This document shows, in pieces, positions 44,745 through 59,294 of a stretch of DNA of 64,000 nt (positions within the stretch are counted from its first letter, which is position 1; every line of letters starts with the position of its first letter). A program made the position numbers and the translations under genes. Under the pieces are notes generated by a model. It was not told the DNA's origin. It saw only the letters and a list, made by a program, of their open reading frames with translations, and did not search any database. This DNA comes from Okapia johnstoni (Eukaryota > Chordata > Mammalia > Artiodactyla > Giraffidae), in the NCBI GenBank assembly GCA_024291935.2, contig CM044321.1, positions 57,096,985 to 57,160,984 on the forward strand. The letters are read 5' to 3'.

Positions 44745-45210
44745 TGTGTACAGGTGTTCATGGCTGCATTATTTGTATTAGCCAACAAGTGGAAACACCC
44801 CAAATATCCATCAGCTGACGAAAGGATAAACAAAACGTGAACTATCCATATGGTTAGGTGGCTTCCCTGGCTGCTCGGATGGTAAAAAATCTGCCTGCGA
44901 TGCAGGAGACCTGGATTCTATCCTTTGGCTGGGAAGATCTCCTGGAGAAGGAAACGGCAATCCACTCCAGTATTCTTGCCTGGAGGAGCCTGGCAGGCTA
45001 CAGTCCTTGGCATTGCAAAGAGTCAGACACAACTGAGCAACTGACATGCATATCCATATGGTAGAATACTATTCAGCCATAAAACGGAATAAAGTTCTGA
45101 TACATGCTACAGTGTGGATGAACCTTGAAAACGTTAAGCTAAGTGAAAGATACCAGATACAAAAGGCCACATACTTATATGATATGATATGTCCAGAACA
45201 GGCATATCCA
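44745..45210 (+). mobile_element. LINE-1 3' fragment, sense, split by SINE
   Basis: Left part tcatggctgcattatttgta, gtggaaacaccccaaatatc; right part atactattcagccataaaac, gaaccttgaaaacgttaagc, gatatgtccagaacaggcat. They form a collinear L1 3' piece when the SINE is removed. Confidence 0.8.
44843..45062 (+). repeat. Bov-tA SINE with perfect 12-bp TSD
   Basis: Element starts ggcttccctggctgctcgg near 44860 and ends actgagcaactgaca. The direct repeat tatccatatggt at 44843-44854 and 45051-45062 is identical on both sides. It interrupts the L1 fragment. Confidence 0.92.
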
Positions 45211-45230
45211 TGAGATGGAAGGTACTATTT

Positions 45231-46170
45231 CAGTGAAGTCTTTTCTCCCAGTGTGTTACCTCTGATTTGCTCCTCAGTGTAGCCTTGGACAGGTGCACAG
45301 TCACTGAGCTGACAGTGTTTTTTTTCTCTTTAACCATCTTTCCTCCTGTTGTTAAGCTAACTGCCTCTGTTAATATCACACTTAATTGTTACCTCATTTA
45401 TTGCTGATTACTTTCTTGTTTTTGACAACGCTCTGAGTCACAAATTGCTTCACAGTTTAATCCAGTTAAATTTGGCTCCCTTTGCAGGAGTAGTCTTTGA
45501 TGTCAGGAGAGTTATTCTTAGCTGTTTCTTTCCCTGGTTATCCCCTCAGTGATCTAGAATTTAGCTTTTTGCTCTCATAAGATCCATTGGTTTTCTCTTT
45601 TATCTGCTTCTACCAAAATCTGCACTGCCTTCAACCGTGCTGTTATTCTTGAACACCCCCACGCCATTCTGCGTGAAGTTAATTCCCTGAGGGAGAGCTC
45701 AAGGCTCTATGTTCTTAAGACCTGCTTCTCCCCTAGGTGCCACTTCTGTGCCACTGGTTAGGAGAGCAAGATGATAGTGGTCTCTTCTCTTGCAGTGATA
45801 CCTCTGCTTTAAGAGTAGGATGCTGAGAAGAGACAATAGCCCTAGTCTTCCCAGATCACCTTTCTTGGCTGGAACCTCTGTCCTGTGAGCCAGTTGAGAC
45901 AAGACAGATCAGCATTTTGATGTGCTGTGTGCCTGGAATAAAACTTTACCCTACAAGTGGGTGCGAAGTGGAGGACATGAGCCCCAGACCGCTCAGCTCC
46001 TCTTGTCTTCTGCAACATAGACCTGTGGGTGATGAGAAACACTGATAGCCTGCTCTCACCAGAGAGAGTTCCAGGCTGAGAGCTGGAGAGAGAGGAGCCC
46101 TGTGTCTTGGCTACACCTGCCAGGCATAGAGCTGGAGAGGAGGAAGACATGAGTTTTGCATTGAATTCCT
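45231..46170. other. Unclassified GC-moderate block, possible LTR
   Basis: About 0.9 kb that is richer in GC and in CTCT/GAGAG words than its surroundings, with a polyadenylation-like aataaaactttacc at 45938. This would suit a retroviral LTR, but I see no clear TG...CA ends or duplication. Short open frames on the - strand (45699-45902, 45842-46150) have no recognisable domain. Confidence 0.3.
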
Positions 46171-46726
46171 CAGACTCATTGTTCTTATCAAGATTTGCTA
46201 GATTTTCTTGAAGCTACGTTCCCTTTTTTGTTGTATGCCTTTAGAAAAATTTCCAGAGACTTTAAATGGTTTTTCAGAAATAGTTTTTACCAATTATAGT
46301 TATTATTTTAGGAAACAGGTCTGTAAAGATCCTTACTCTACCCACCATTCCAGAAGTCACTGTCCTAAATAAGTAGGTTTCAGTTAAGTAGTCCTTTTCA
46401 GTTGTGTTATTTCAGCAAGGCTTTATTAATATGACCTGGTGTGAGATTCTAACCAGATCAAGATTCAACTATAGAATGTATTCCAAGTTACAAATGCACA
46501 CATGGACCCCAGTCATTTTGTAACTAGGTGTTACAGGGGTTTGTGAAATGTCATAAATTGGAAACATCTACTTTAACTTTGTTTTATAATGCTGCACTTA
46601 AAAAAAGTATCCTTCTTAAAATAAGATGAATAAAGCATTATAAAATTGACTTCTAAATTATGAAAAAATTTAAAAAGTAACTTTTAAAAAAGTCATGATG
46701 TTAACATAATTATTTCTTCCTTTCAG

Positions 46727-46765
46727 GACATGTGAGCTTATATATTTGACACAACCCAGCAGTTC
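46727..46765 (+). CDS. RB1: RB1 exon 5, residues 169-181
   Basis: Only 39 nt, the shortest RB1 coding exon, with the same length as in human. Codes (R)TCELIYLTQPSS. Acceptor ttcctttcag and donor gtaagt are strong. Ends with 2 nt of a split Ser codon (TC|G). Confidence 0.97.
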
Positions 46766-47756
46766 GTAAGTACCTCAGAGCATGTTATTTTTCACTTTTT
46801 GGGTTTTTTAATATATGAAATAATCCCAGACACATCGATAATTTCAGGGTTGGTTTGATTGCTTATTCCACACTACTTCATAAATTAAGGTCATAGATTT
46901 AAGCCCTGTGTATATTATTTATCTTTTCACAAAGAAAGTGGTATGAAATACTTGCCTTTTACTGTAAGGGAGAACTAACTGGAAACTAAAGGGAGAAGTT
47001 GATTCAGAGCAGTTTTTTTACCAACTCTGAGAAAAATGCTACTTCATTGAAAGAATCTTTATTGAGAGTGTATTACAGCCATTTTATTAACTAAGACTCA
47101 CAGCATAGTTTTTGTGTAAGAATAAACATGAATGTCTATATTAAAATTTCCAAATAGTCTTTTTGAATGTATGGTACATGTTCCAGCAGTATACCATTGT
47201 AAGAGCTCTACAGTTTTTCTTCAGAAACATAATGAGTAATATAGGAGATTTTCTGCCCCACTGAAGTAATGATACCGAAGACAGTTGATACAAAGAGAAA
47301 TTGTATATTTATTATTTAACTCAATTAATCTAATTCCACTTGTTAATTCCAACAAGTGAATGATTTAAAGTTTATGAGGACATAGTGTTAAACTGGTAAG
47401 CTGGAGTCACCCAAACCTCTATATTTTCTGCTTACATAAAATTGACTTTAATTAGAAAACAGCAGAAAATAATCAGTTGGAAACCAAGTATGTCATATTA
47501 TACTATTTCCTGTGCATATTTTTAGATTACAATAGAAGGCATTCAGTATTTTCTTTAAAAAAGGTATACTACTCTGTGGGAAAATATAAGTAACTTGGTA
47601 AAAACATGAACTAAATTGAGACAAAATTGAATTCATGTGTAAATTGTGCATTTAAAATGGACTGTATTCTATCATGCAGTCAACTCTAGTCTATAATTGT
47701 AAAAAATGGGGGGAAAAAAGGTATATTTGGAAAACTAATTTTTTTCTGTTTGCTAG
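46766..47756 (+). other. RB1: RB1 intron 5
   Basis: Just under 1 kb, AT-rich, with no repeat that I recognise. Ends tctgtttgctag. Confidence 0.8.
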
Positions 47757-47824
47757 GATATCTACTGAAATAAATTCTATGTTGGTGCTAAAAGTTTCTT
47801 GGATCACATTTTTATTAGCTAAAG
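47757..47824 (+). CDS. RB1: RB1 exon 6, residues 182-204
   Basis: 68 nt. Codes [23 protein letters not shown], a helix of the N-terminal domain; human has Ala where this has Met in NSMLV. Donor gtaaag. One base of the next Gly codon is carried over (phase 1). Confidence 0.97.
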
Positions 47825-48044
47825 GTAAAGTCATTGTTACATGCTAATGTTTCAAAAGTAATAATTGATCCTTCTTTTGAATAAGCTCAAAATTTTAATT
47901 CAGTTCAATGTTGCTCCTCCTTACCTCCAATTCTTGTGATTTTTTTAACTGTTAGCAAATTCATAATTCTGGTACTGGAGGCGACCTTGGAAATGTCTCA
48001 TTTCACTTATTTTTCTAATATTTTTTCATTCTTTCCTACTTTCC

Positions 48045-48515
48045 TATTTTTAAGAATAGTTCAGTTCAGTTCAGTTGCTCAGTCATGTCCAACTCTTTGT
48101 GACCCCATGAACTGCAGCACACCAGGCCTCCCTGTCCATCACCAACTCCCGGAGTCCACCCAAACCCATGTCCATTGAGTCGGTGATGCCATCCAACCAT
48201 CTCATCCTCTGTCATCACCTTCTCCTCCTGCCCTCAATCTTTCCCAGCATCAGGGTCTTTTCAAATGAGTCAGCTCTTCGCATCAGGTGACCAAAGTATT
48301 GGAGTTTCAGCTTCAACATCAGTCCTTCCAATGAACACCCAGGACTGATCTCCTTTAGGATGGACTGGTTGGATCTCCTTGCAGTCCAAGGGACTCTCAA
48401 GAGTCTTCTCCAACACCACAATTCAAAAGCATCAATGCTTTGGCGCTCAGCTTTCTTTGTAGTCCAACTCTCACATCCATACGTGACCACTGGAAAAACA
48501 TTATTTTTAAGAATA
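48045..48515 (-). mobile_element. BovB 3' fragment, antisense, perfect 14-bp TSD
   Basis: A 443-bp reversed BovB 3' end (48059-48501), from the ESWTTKKAER segment of the pol end to the terminal repeat (ttcagttcagttcagttgct). The direct repeat tatttttaagaata occurs at 48045-48058 and 48502-48515 without mismatch. A classic 5'-truncated insertion, young enough to keep an identical TSD. Confidence 0.95.
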
Positions 48516-48519
48516 ATGT

Positions 48520-48770
48520 TACCGTTTTTATAAAAATGATGTATACTCATGATAAAGAATTCAATAATGCAGTGAAATGAAAAGAAAAATAGAAAAATTA
48601 CCCAGAACCCACCTAAAATAATCATCAAAATTATGTGATTGTATGCACAAAATACATCTGGAATGACATTCTGATAAAATAGATGGGTGGATGAGTGCAT
48701 TCACAAACAGATATAATTTTCTAAAAATAAGATCATATTGTGCTATTTAAAATAAAAATTAATTTTACTT
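48520..48770. repeat. Old LINE-like sequence (uncertain)
   Basis: ataaagaattcaataatgca, aaattacccagaacccacct and gattgtatgcacaaaataca resemble the group at 14.2 and 33.9 kb. Very diverged. Confidence 0.35.
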
Positions 48771-50532
48771 GAATTTTATAGAAGAAAATAAACAAATGGA
48801 AGGAATTGCTTAAATTTATCTGAATGTTTTATCTCTTAAGCAATATTATTTCCTAAAATATTTCTCTAACATTATGAAAAAGCATTATGAAAACATTAAG
48901 GGGTTAGAATCTTTATTTTTATATAACTTTGTGTTTTAAGTTAAAGCGATATATATTAATCTGCTCTGAAAAAACAGAATCCTCTCTCTTCATGTCACCT
49001 TCCTGTTTCCTACTTACAGCTTTGCTTATTTTTTTTATCATCATTACATTATCCAAGATTATATTTATATTCTGTTCTGTAATTATAGTTATCACACTTT
49101 TTTTACCTCATTTATGTATTTAAATGAATTCTAAGCTTTTTGTCACTCGTATATCATAGCTTCTCCATTTCTCAGTTCCTCATTTTGATCTATCCTTAGC
49201 TGTCTAGATTTTACCATGGAGTTTTTCAAAAAAGCTTTTTGGTGCCATGTTTTCTATGTTTGGCCTGTTTATGAATCATGTCCATAGTTTTTATACTTGA
49301 AGGACAACTTGGTTGCATATTCTATTCTTATATGGTATTCCTCCCATCATCTCCCCACCCTCCCCATCTGACACTATTTTCTGGAATTGAACGTTGCTGT
49401 TGAGAAATCGGAGACTAGCTTAATTTTTCCCTCATTTTTTCCCTTGAATATTTGAAGAATTCCTTTTTTAAAAAAATTTGAGATTTAGTACATTAATAGG
49501 AAGTCTCTTGATTTTTATTTTTCTGTATTAGTTTTTCCAAACTGAAGATTCTGCTCTTCATTTCAGAGAAATTTTAGCATGCTACATTTTAAGATATTTC
49601 TCTGTTCCATTTTGAGAACATCCACCATCTTACCTTGGATTGATTTTGTCCTCCCTATTTATTGTCTTCTCTGATGTCATTTTAACCTTGGGCCTTTTTC
49701 TTAACTATTTTTATTTCAAACTTTTCTTCTGTTTTGAGCTAAACTATGTTTGTAATTCTTACTTGGTCTTGAGTTTTTCCTTACCTTGTCTAGCTCCTTG
49801 ATTTTTGTAATTCGTGTTCTTTTGAGTTCTCAGTACAAGGACTCAGGACATTTTCTTCTGATAGATTATCTCCAAGATGGGGTTCTCTACCCAGTTTTCC
49901 CCCTTCTTATATTGTGATTCTATTTTTTAATTTTCTTTTTTATTTTCTCTAATATGTTTGCATAACCACTGTGCTTCCCACCCTTTTTCCATCCACCTTG
50001 TTGCTAGGACTTTGTTTGGGCCTCTCTGACCTGATGTTCTGTTTACTTTGATGTAGTGTGAATGCATTTCCCTTCACTCACTCTGCACTTTATCTGTGAC
50101 TTGTTGTGTTCCCCAAAGAGCTATTGTATGAAAGCAGGCTTTTTAAAAAAATTATATTTACTTTTAGTCAGAGGATGAGGGAGAAAGTAGGGACCTCATC
50201 TGGAATGATATGAGTCATTGTTCTGAGATTTTTGTTAGAATGACCTGTAAAACAGGCACTTGTCCTGTTTCCATAACAGGAGTATGTTACGATTTAGATT
50301 GTTCCCTAATTCAGTGTATTATACTGGAGACTTTATGTTTGTCAGAGTTGCTGTAGTCATTTACTTCCTCCATTTTTCCCTCTCTCATCAGTGATACCTA
50401 TTCCCTCTAAGTAAAAAGAGGGGAAAGATAAGGATGCTCTGAGTCATTATCTCTCAAATTTGGTATTGTTATTAGCACTTAACCAGTACATATTTTTCTT
50501 TTCATTTTGTTAGGTATTGAAAGAGAGATTCT

Positions 50533-50582
50533 TTGATCTGACCTCACTCTACTATTTTTGATCTGACCTCACTCTACTATTT
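50533..50582. repeat. Perfect 25-bp tandem duplication
   Basis: Units 50533-50557 and 50558-50582 are identical; each contains gatctgacctcactctacta. It lies about 200 bp upstream of exon 7. No mismatch suggests a recent event. Confidence 0.9.
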
Positions 50583-50736
50583 CTTTACCTCTATGACATT
50601 TCTTTACAACTTCTAAGTGTATTATAAACAAATTTTTGCACCATACCTAGGGATATAGAAAATGATTTTTAACATGCTCCTAGTGATTGTTGAATCATGA
50701 GTATGTGGACACACTCATGTCCACAATTTTTCCTGA

Positions 50737-53427
<2,691 letters not shown>

Positions 53428-53771
53428 TAACTTCATGATTTCTTTAAAATAGTTACAGTAGATTTAGATGTAAGTTCTTCCTAACAATATATAATTCTTT
53501 CATGATGAGCTTGCTTTTTTGTAATTAGCGCCAACTCTTTTGCAGTAGCAAAATATTTAGAAAAAGTTTAATTTTCATATTCAGTTACTTTGATTTTAAA
53601 GAGAATAACTCCCTCATTCTGGAATCACTGAAATATACATGATTAAGGCAGTAGTTTTCAAATATATTTGTTCTTTGATTCTTCTGTGGTTATTGATACT
53701 CCTAATGTTTTAAAGTAAGCTACTAAGAAAACCCTATTCTTTTGATTTTACTTATCAGTGATACCAAGATT

Positions 53772-53997
53772 AAATTTCTGCTTGTTGTTTAGTCGCTAAC
53801 TTGTATACAACTCTTTGCAACCCTGTGGACTGTAGCCCACTAGGCTTCTCTGTCCATGGGATTCTCCAGGCAAGAATACTGGAATGGGTTGCCATTCCTG
53901 TCTCCAGGGGATCTTCCCAACTTAGGGGTCGAACCTGTGTCTCCTGCACTGGCAGGCAGGTTTTTATTGCTAGCCACCAGGGAAGCCCAAATTTCTG
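53772..53997 (-). repeat. Bov-tA SINE with 9-bp TSD
   Basis: Tail complement at the left (gttgtttagtcgctaacttg) and head complement gctagccaccagggaagccc at the right. The word aaatttctg flanks it at 53772-53780 and 53989-53997. Confidence 0.88.
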
Positions 53998-55432
53998 TTC
54001 AGTCTTGTATAATTACTCTGTTTGTAAGTATCACACCAGATGTTAATGACTGGTAGAGGATACATTGAACACCCAGGAATTGCTTATCTTGTTAGTAAAA
54101 TCTGGAATGTTAGAACTGGAAGGAATCTTACAATTAATGTACTCGGCCTCCTTTTACTAATGAGTAGACAAGCTTCTAGAGACTGATAGCTGATTACTAA
54201 CAAAGTCTGTGCTTTGGAACATCTGCTACCAGTGCTTCTTTCACTGTGCCTTGCTCTTTCTCTCACAGATTGTTATATTGTCCACAATTCACTGTATGAA
54301 ATGTTGCATCTTTGAAATTTCTCTGTGAACTCTAGGAAGGAATGGGGGTATGATATCAAAATCTAGTTTAATAAGTATTGGAGTGATTTATCAAGTCTGA
54401 ATTTTGGCACTATGAGTTTTGTTAATTTCATCAAATATATAGATATAGACATGTAGATGTATCAACTTTACACATATACTGTTTTACTTTTCTAGAATAA
54501 CATATTATCTTCACTAATAAGGTGACAAATGTAGTTGAATTTTTTTCTTTTTAACTCCAGTCTGCTGCTTAGTCCTTCAAAATAAAGCATGTAAATAAAG
54601 GCAGCTTTCTAATTCCTGGTGGTTAAATCTCTGGATTTCAGAACTACTTATATAATTGCCTGCCAAAAATCAGGAATAAATCATGTTTTTCCTTTTTATT
54701 TTAAATAATTCTTTCATAATTTACAGTGTAACAGTTACTTATAAAGTGTAGGTGATCAATAGCTTTGGTAATTTATATTAGTTAATTTGATACTTTATAT
54801 ATTTAAATATATAATATTATTTGCATATAGCATTTATAATTCTATAACTGTTGGTTAGTTATATTTATGGTCATATCATTATTGGTTAGTCATACTAATT
54901 GGTTAAATAGAACTACCCATCTTATAATTATTCCAGTTAAGTGGGAATTAATTAGAAAACAATAGTATTAATAAGTATTATAGAAGCTTAATTCTTATAG
55001 CTTATTTGTGAAGTAGAAGATAGAAACTTATTAATAGGCATATATTGAATTATTTCTACCTTAACACATGTAGACTCCAAAGTTGGAAAAGGAAGTTATA
55101 TGAAGAAAAGTAAGTTGCTCACAATTCTGTGACAGTTTGTCAGTATAGAATAGTCAGAGATACAATTCCAGGTTTTCCAAATATGGTCTTTATCATCCAT
55201 GTTAAATGTAGGACGGGGGGGAGTTGTATGAAACTGCGTAAATCCCAAAGCATTTTCATTCAGTTTTGAAGAGAATTGTTAGGTATATGTATGTGAAAAT
55301 TTTTCTTATAAAAGCAGGTCCTTTTCCTAAATTTGTGCTAAAATAATTGACTCAGTATGCATTAAACTTGATATGTGTATGAAATGACCCAAAAATACTC
55401 TTTGGGGAGAAATCAGAGGCAGTGTAGAGAAT

Positions 55433-55560
55433 TTAAAAGAGCCTTGGCTCTGCTAGGCAGATTGGGTTTCAATTCCAGCTCTGTCACTTCCTGGCTATGT
55501 AACTTTGGTCAAGTTGCTTAATTTTTTTGAGCCTCCGATCTTTTCACCACTTGTTAAATA
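55433..55560 (+). repeat. MIR
   Basis: Good MIR match: gggtttcaattccagctctg, tcacttcctggctatgtaac, tttggtcaagttgcttaatt. Confidence 0.7.
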
Positions 55561-55851
55561 TGGGATTTTGAAGTTGGTTTCAATGGATTTTCTTCCTGTA
55601 AATCCCATTTCATTAACAACTCCCCCCTGCACCTCCATTTTAGGACCTGAAATCTGCCTCACATAAATTAAAAAGTGAATAATTGTATTAATTATAAATA
55701 AACATCACACTGAGTTGAATGTAACTTATTGATCAAAATGTCAGTTCCCTCATTCTAGTATTAATAGTGACAGTCAAAAAACCCGTCAGAAACAGTCAAA
55801 AACCAGTTTTTTAAAATTTTAATAGTCGTGTTGTAACTTTATCTTTTTCAG

Positions 55852-55929
55852 GTGAAAAATGTTTATTTCAAAAATTTTATACCTTTTATGAATTCTCTTG
55901 GAATTGTAGCTTCTAATGGACTTCCAGAG
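55852..55929 (+). CDS. RB1: RB1 exon 9, residues 290-315
   Basis: 78 nt, in frame at both ends. Codes [26 protein letters not shown], part of the second lobe of the N-terminal domain. Two conservative changes from human (Leu to Ile, Thr to Ala). Donor gtaatc is weaker than the rest. Confidence 0.97.
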
Positions 55930-58215
55930 GTAATCTGAAAGAAAACATAATAAAAAGTTAATATGTTTTGGGACTTTGGGGAGGGAAGAAGAGTTGTCTA
56001 AATTTTGTAAGGTTACTTTACTGTATATTAAATATTTTTCACTCAAGGAAAGAATCTAAGTAGAATTGTGGTGAATCAATTTTATATAGTAACAGAAAAA
56101 CCCTTTTTAATATATGCTCAAATGTATATATAAACAGTATTTTAACATTTGCACTAGAAATTGATTTGTACTGAAATTTTTCAAAAATCAAAATGTAGGC
56201 TTTTGAAATTCTAAATGCCTTAAATATTTAAACAAAATTTCTGCAATCTAATTTGATTCCGATTTGCTTTATTATGCTTCTTTAGGCATGGAAGCCTTGA
56301 TTAATGCCATCAACATTATTGGCATTACTGAATTTTGGAGCATCCTTTTGAGTATTTTTTTTTCTTGGCTGTACCGTGAGACTTTCAGGATCTCAGTTCC
56401 TCAACCAGGGATCAGATCTGGGCCCCAGTGGTGAAAGCACCCAGTCTTAACTACTGGACTGCCAGGGAATTTCCTCTTTTGGCTACTTAATTGGAAATAG
56501 CTTTGATTGAAATGACTGTGATTGTATTGTAGAAATGTTTTAACTTAGTGGTGTGCCATCCATCTATTTCTTTTCACATTTTGCCTCAAATGTCTTGCTC
56601 TTCATTGAGAACGGAACAGCTGAGAACTTTCTGTGGTAACTTGTGGAGAAAAGGATGCTTAAATGATGAAGAGCAGGTTCTCAATGGTGCAGCAGTGTTT
56701 TAGACACACCTAATATCAGTCACCAAGACCAAAAGACATGAAATCAGAGAGCTAGATTGCTGATTCTGTGACCTGAGTTGGTAGCTAGTCCTTGAATTAA
56801 CTAACTTATTTATTCAGCAGTTACTCAGTGAGTGATTAACATGCGCCAGGCATTGTGCTACGTGTCGTCAGTGTAGAGATTTAACTCACAGTCATTGTCC
56901 TTATGGTGCTAGTGGAAGAGATAGACATACATAGGACATGACTAATAGGAGTCTCCAAGAGTTTAATAGATGTATACACAGGGTGTGGTGACATCTCAGA
57001 GGAGGGCTACCTAATTCAAATCGGGCCAGGTAGATTTTACACAAAATTCTTTGGAGGTGGTGTGATTTCTGAGCGGAGTAAGATTTATGAGAAGTGGCAT
57101 TTCCAGGAGTTGGAAATTATAGATTCAAGGGCACAATGATATGTGCTAGTATCGTCTGTTCACTGAACTCCAACTAACTCCTTAAGGTTGGGACACAGAG
57201 CAGGGGGTGGTAAGACATGGTACTAAAGAAGCAAGAAGGGGCCGGATGGTGTATTACTGAGTCCTGTTACCAACTTATCAACTGTTAGCAATATATCAAA
57301 AAATACAGTATTTACAACTCGAAAGAATCTTAGACATTCGTAATGTTTTTCCCTTTGAAAGGATTACAAGGTTAGAAAATTCAAGATAAACGTTACATTA
57401 TATAGTCAATAACCTGTTGATATTTAGTGCCTCACTGAGACAGGGCAGGAACAATGATTAAACAAATAGGAATGTCTGCTTTGCCTAAAAAACTTATGCA
57501 GGCAAGCACAAAGTTTACATTTAAATGAATTTCTTCCTACTACTCCTTTTAGAATGCAATTTTAGTGCTTGCAGGTTAGAAAGTCACAGGAGAAGGCATG
57601 TTAAATAATTGTCTATCAGGCATTGGTTTTTATATTATGATTGGAAAATTGTGAACCCAGAACTGATAAAAGAATTATTTATTCTAGCATTTGGAAAAGT
57701 GTCTGAGATTGGAAATAAATTGTGCAAGTATGTTAATTAGGCTAATTAATTGAGGTTATATGCCCAAGATATGTTACTAAAGAAAGCATGAGTAAACCAA
57801 AGGATTTAGAAAAGATAGGCAAGATTTGTTAGTGTTTGAAAAACTATTTTATATTGATAAGTGGAGTAGAAGATTAAAAGTGAAAGATGTATAGAATGGA
57901 GGAGCTTGGCAATTAAGTGTTTATATATCTATTTTTATCTACATTTCCATCTCAGTATTGTTTTGTAGCATTGGTGATTCTTGTCTAGATAAAGTATGGG
58001 ATATATCCATAAAACAAGATTTAAAATTAGAGATGAAAAAAGTGTGCAATTTTTGCACTAAAATACTTCACTTTTAGATATATGCCTTTATTTACATTGC
58101 ATGTGAAGTCTGTGTAATATAGAATTAGGTGATATTGTACAAAAATTGTTTAAATCTATATACTGAGGTATAATGGCATTAAAAGGATAATCATCAATAT
58201 TTTTTGGTTTTTGAG
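55930..58215 (+). other. RB1: RB1 intron 9
   Basis: Contains a CHR SINE (56356-56474), a MIR-like segment at 56800-56900 (acatgcgccaggcattgtgc), and a possible unnamed medium-reiterated repeat at about 57.05-57.26 kb. Nothing recognised at 57.3-58.2 kb. The acceptor is ggtttttgag, with G at the -3 position, which is rare among acceptors. Confidence 0.7.
56356..56474 (-). repeat. CHR-type SINE
   Basis: T-run then tcttggctgtaccgtgagac, ctcaaccagggatcagatct and the head complement actactggactgccagggaa. Moderately diverged. Confidence 0.78.
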
Positions 58216-58325
58216 GTGGAAAATCTCTCTAAACAATATGAAGAAATTTACCTTAAAAACAAAGACCTAGATGCAAGATTATTTCTGGATCATGATAAAA
58301 CTCTTCAGGCTGATCCTACAGACAG
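58216..58325 (+). CDS. RB1: RB1 exon 10, residues 316-351
   Basis: 110 nt. Codes [20 protein letters not shown] and [16 protein letters not shown], the last helices of the N-terminal domain and the start of the linker to pocket A. The end (QADPTD) differs from human (TDSID), as is usual for this variable linker. Two bases of a Ser codon are carried over. Confidence 0.97.
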
Positions 58326-59294
58326 GTATTACACATGATATATTATTATTTGTTGATATACTGGTTCATTTTTTTAAAACTTAATAATACCAAAGTATAT
58401 TCTCTTGAATTGTTGTATAGAATCCTAAAATAAGAATGGTTAAGATAACTACAGACAAACCTATGAGATATTATGGGTTCCATTATACATCATTGCAATA
58501 AAGCAAATACTATAATAAAGCAAGTCACACAAATATTTTTAGTTTCCCAGTGCATGTAAAAGTTACACTTACATTTTACTGTAGTCTGTTAAACGTGCAA
58601 TAGCATTATATCCAAAAAAATGATGTACATACCTTAATTTAAGAACACCTTATTGCTAAAAATGGTAACTATCATCTGACAATGCAGGATTACAAGCCTT
58701 CAATATGTTAAAAAACAGATTCTGTGAATCACGGTAAAGCAAATTGCAATAAAATGAGATATACTTGTACAAAAATTTTGAATTATTGTATGATTCATTT
58801 TATGTCATTAAGCATGAAATCATTTAATATTAGCTAAAATACATATATGTATATATAATTTGGAAATTAAACACAAATAAAATGTTTCTCATTTTATTTA
58901 AGCCAAAGTAAAGTTTTTGGAAGGCATAATGATTGAAAAACTTGAGCTTTGATGTTTTTAAATACTGAACAACTTGGCTAGTAATATCATCAACATCTAA
59001 CATTCTAGAGAAAACAAGCATCTAACTTTCACTTTCAGAAAAATTCTTAATGATTGCACACCTGTTTGTCCATAAACCTAGTGGAAAGAAACCTAACTTA
59101 AAAATGATGATGAAAAAGTGAAATTTTGTTTATGTAAACAGCTTTTGGATCATCCATTTCCTTTAACTTCTATTATTTACTTAACCATTTTGTATGATGT
59201 CATGAGGCAACAGAAGGTATTATACTGTTTTTTTGACTCATAAAGCCCAAGTTGTAAATTTTCAGTCTGAATTACTTTGCTTATCACTATTTAG
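58326..59294 (+). other. RB1: RB1 intron 10
   Basis: Less than 1 kb and dominated by a Tigger-type DNA transposon relic. The rest is AT-rich. Acceptor ttatcactatttag. Confidence 0.8.
58450..58775. mobile_element. Tigger-type DNA transposon relic (MITE-like)
   Basis: Left end aacctatgagatattatggg, then caataaagcaaatactataa, agcaagtcacacaaatattt, gtttcccagtgcatgtaaaa, gtgcaatagcattatatcca, and right end gcaattgcaataaaatgaga-like words (tgcaataaaatgagatatac). The ends are inverted copies of each other. This is a short internally deleted Tigger1-like (TcMar-Tigger) element with no transposase left. Confidence 0.8.

Larger units (their letters stand above)
41327..46726 (+). other. RB1: RB1 intron 4
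   Basis: Holds the BovB/Bov-A chimera, a medium-reiterated repeat near 43.68-43.93 kb, a MIR cut by a SINE, an L1 3' piece cut by a SINE, and an unclassified 0.9-kb block. Nothing recognised at 41.33-41.62, 43.45-43.68 and 46.17-46.73 kb. Exon 5 follows the acceptor ttcctttcag. Confidence 0.8.

Noticed and set aside
45842..46150. 102-codon - strand frame in intron 4
   Set aside because: Overlaps the unclassified repeat-like block and shows no known motif.
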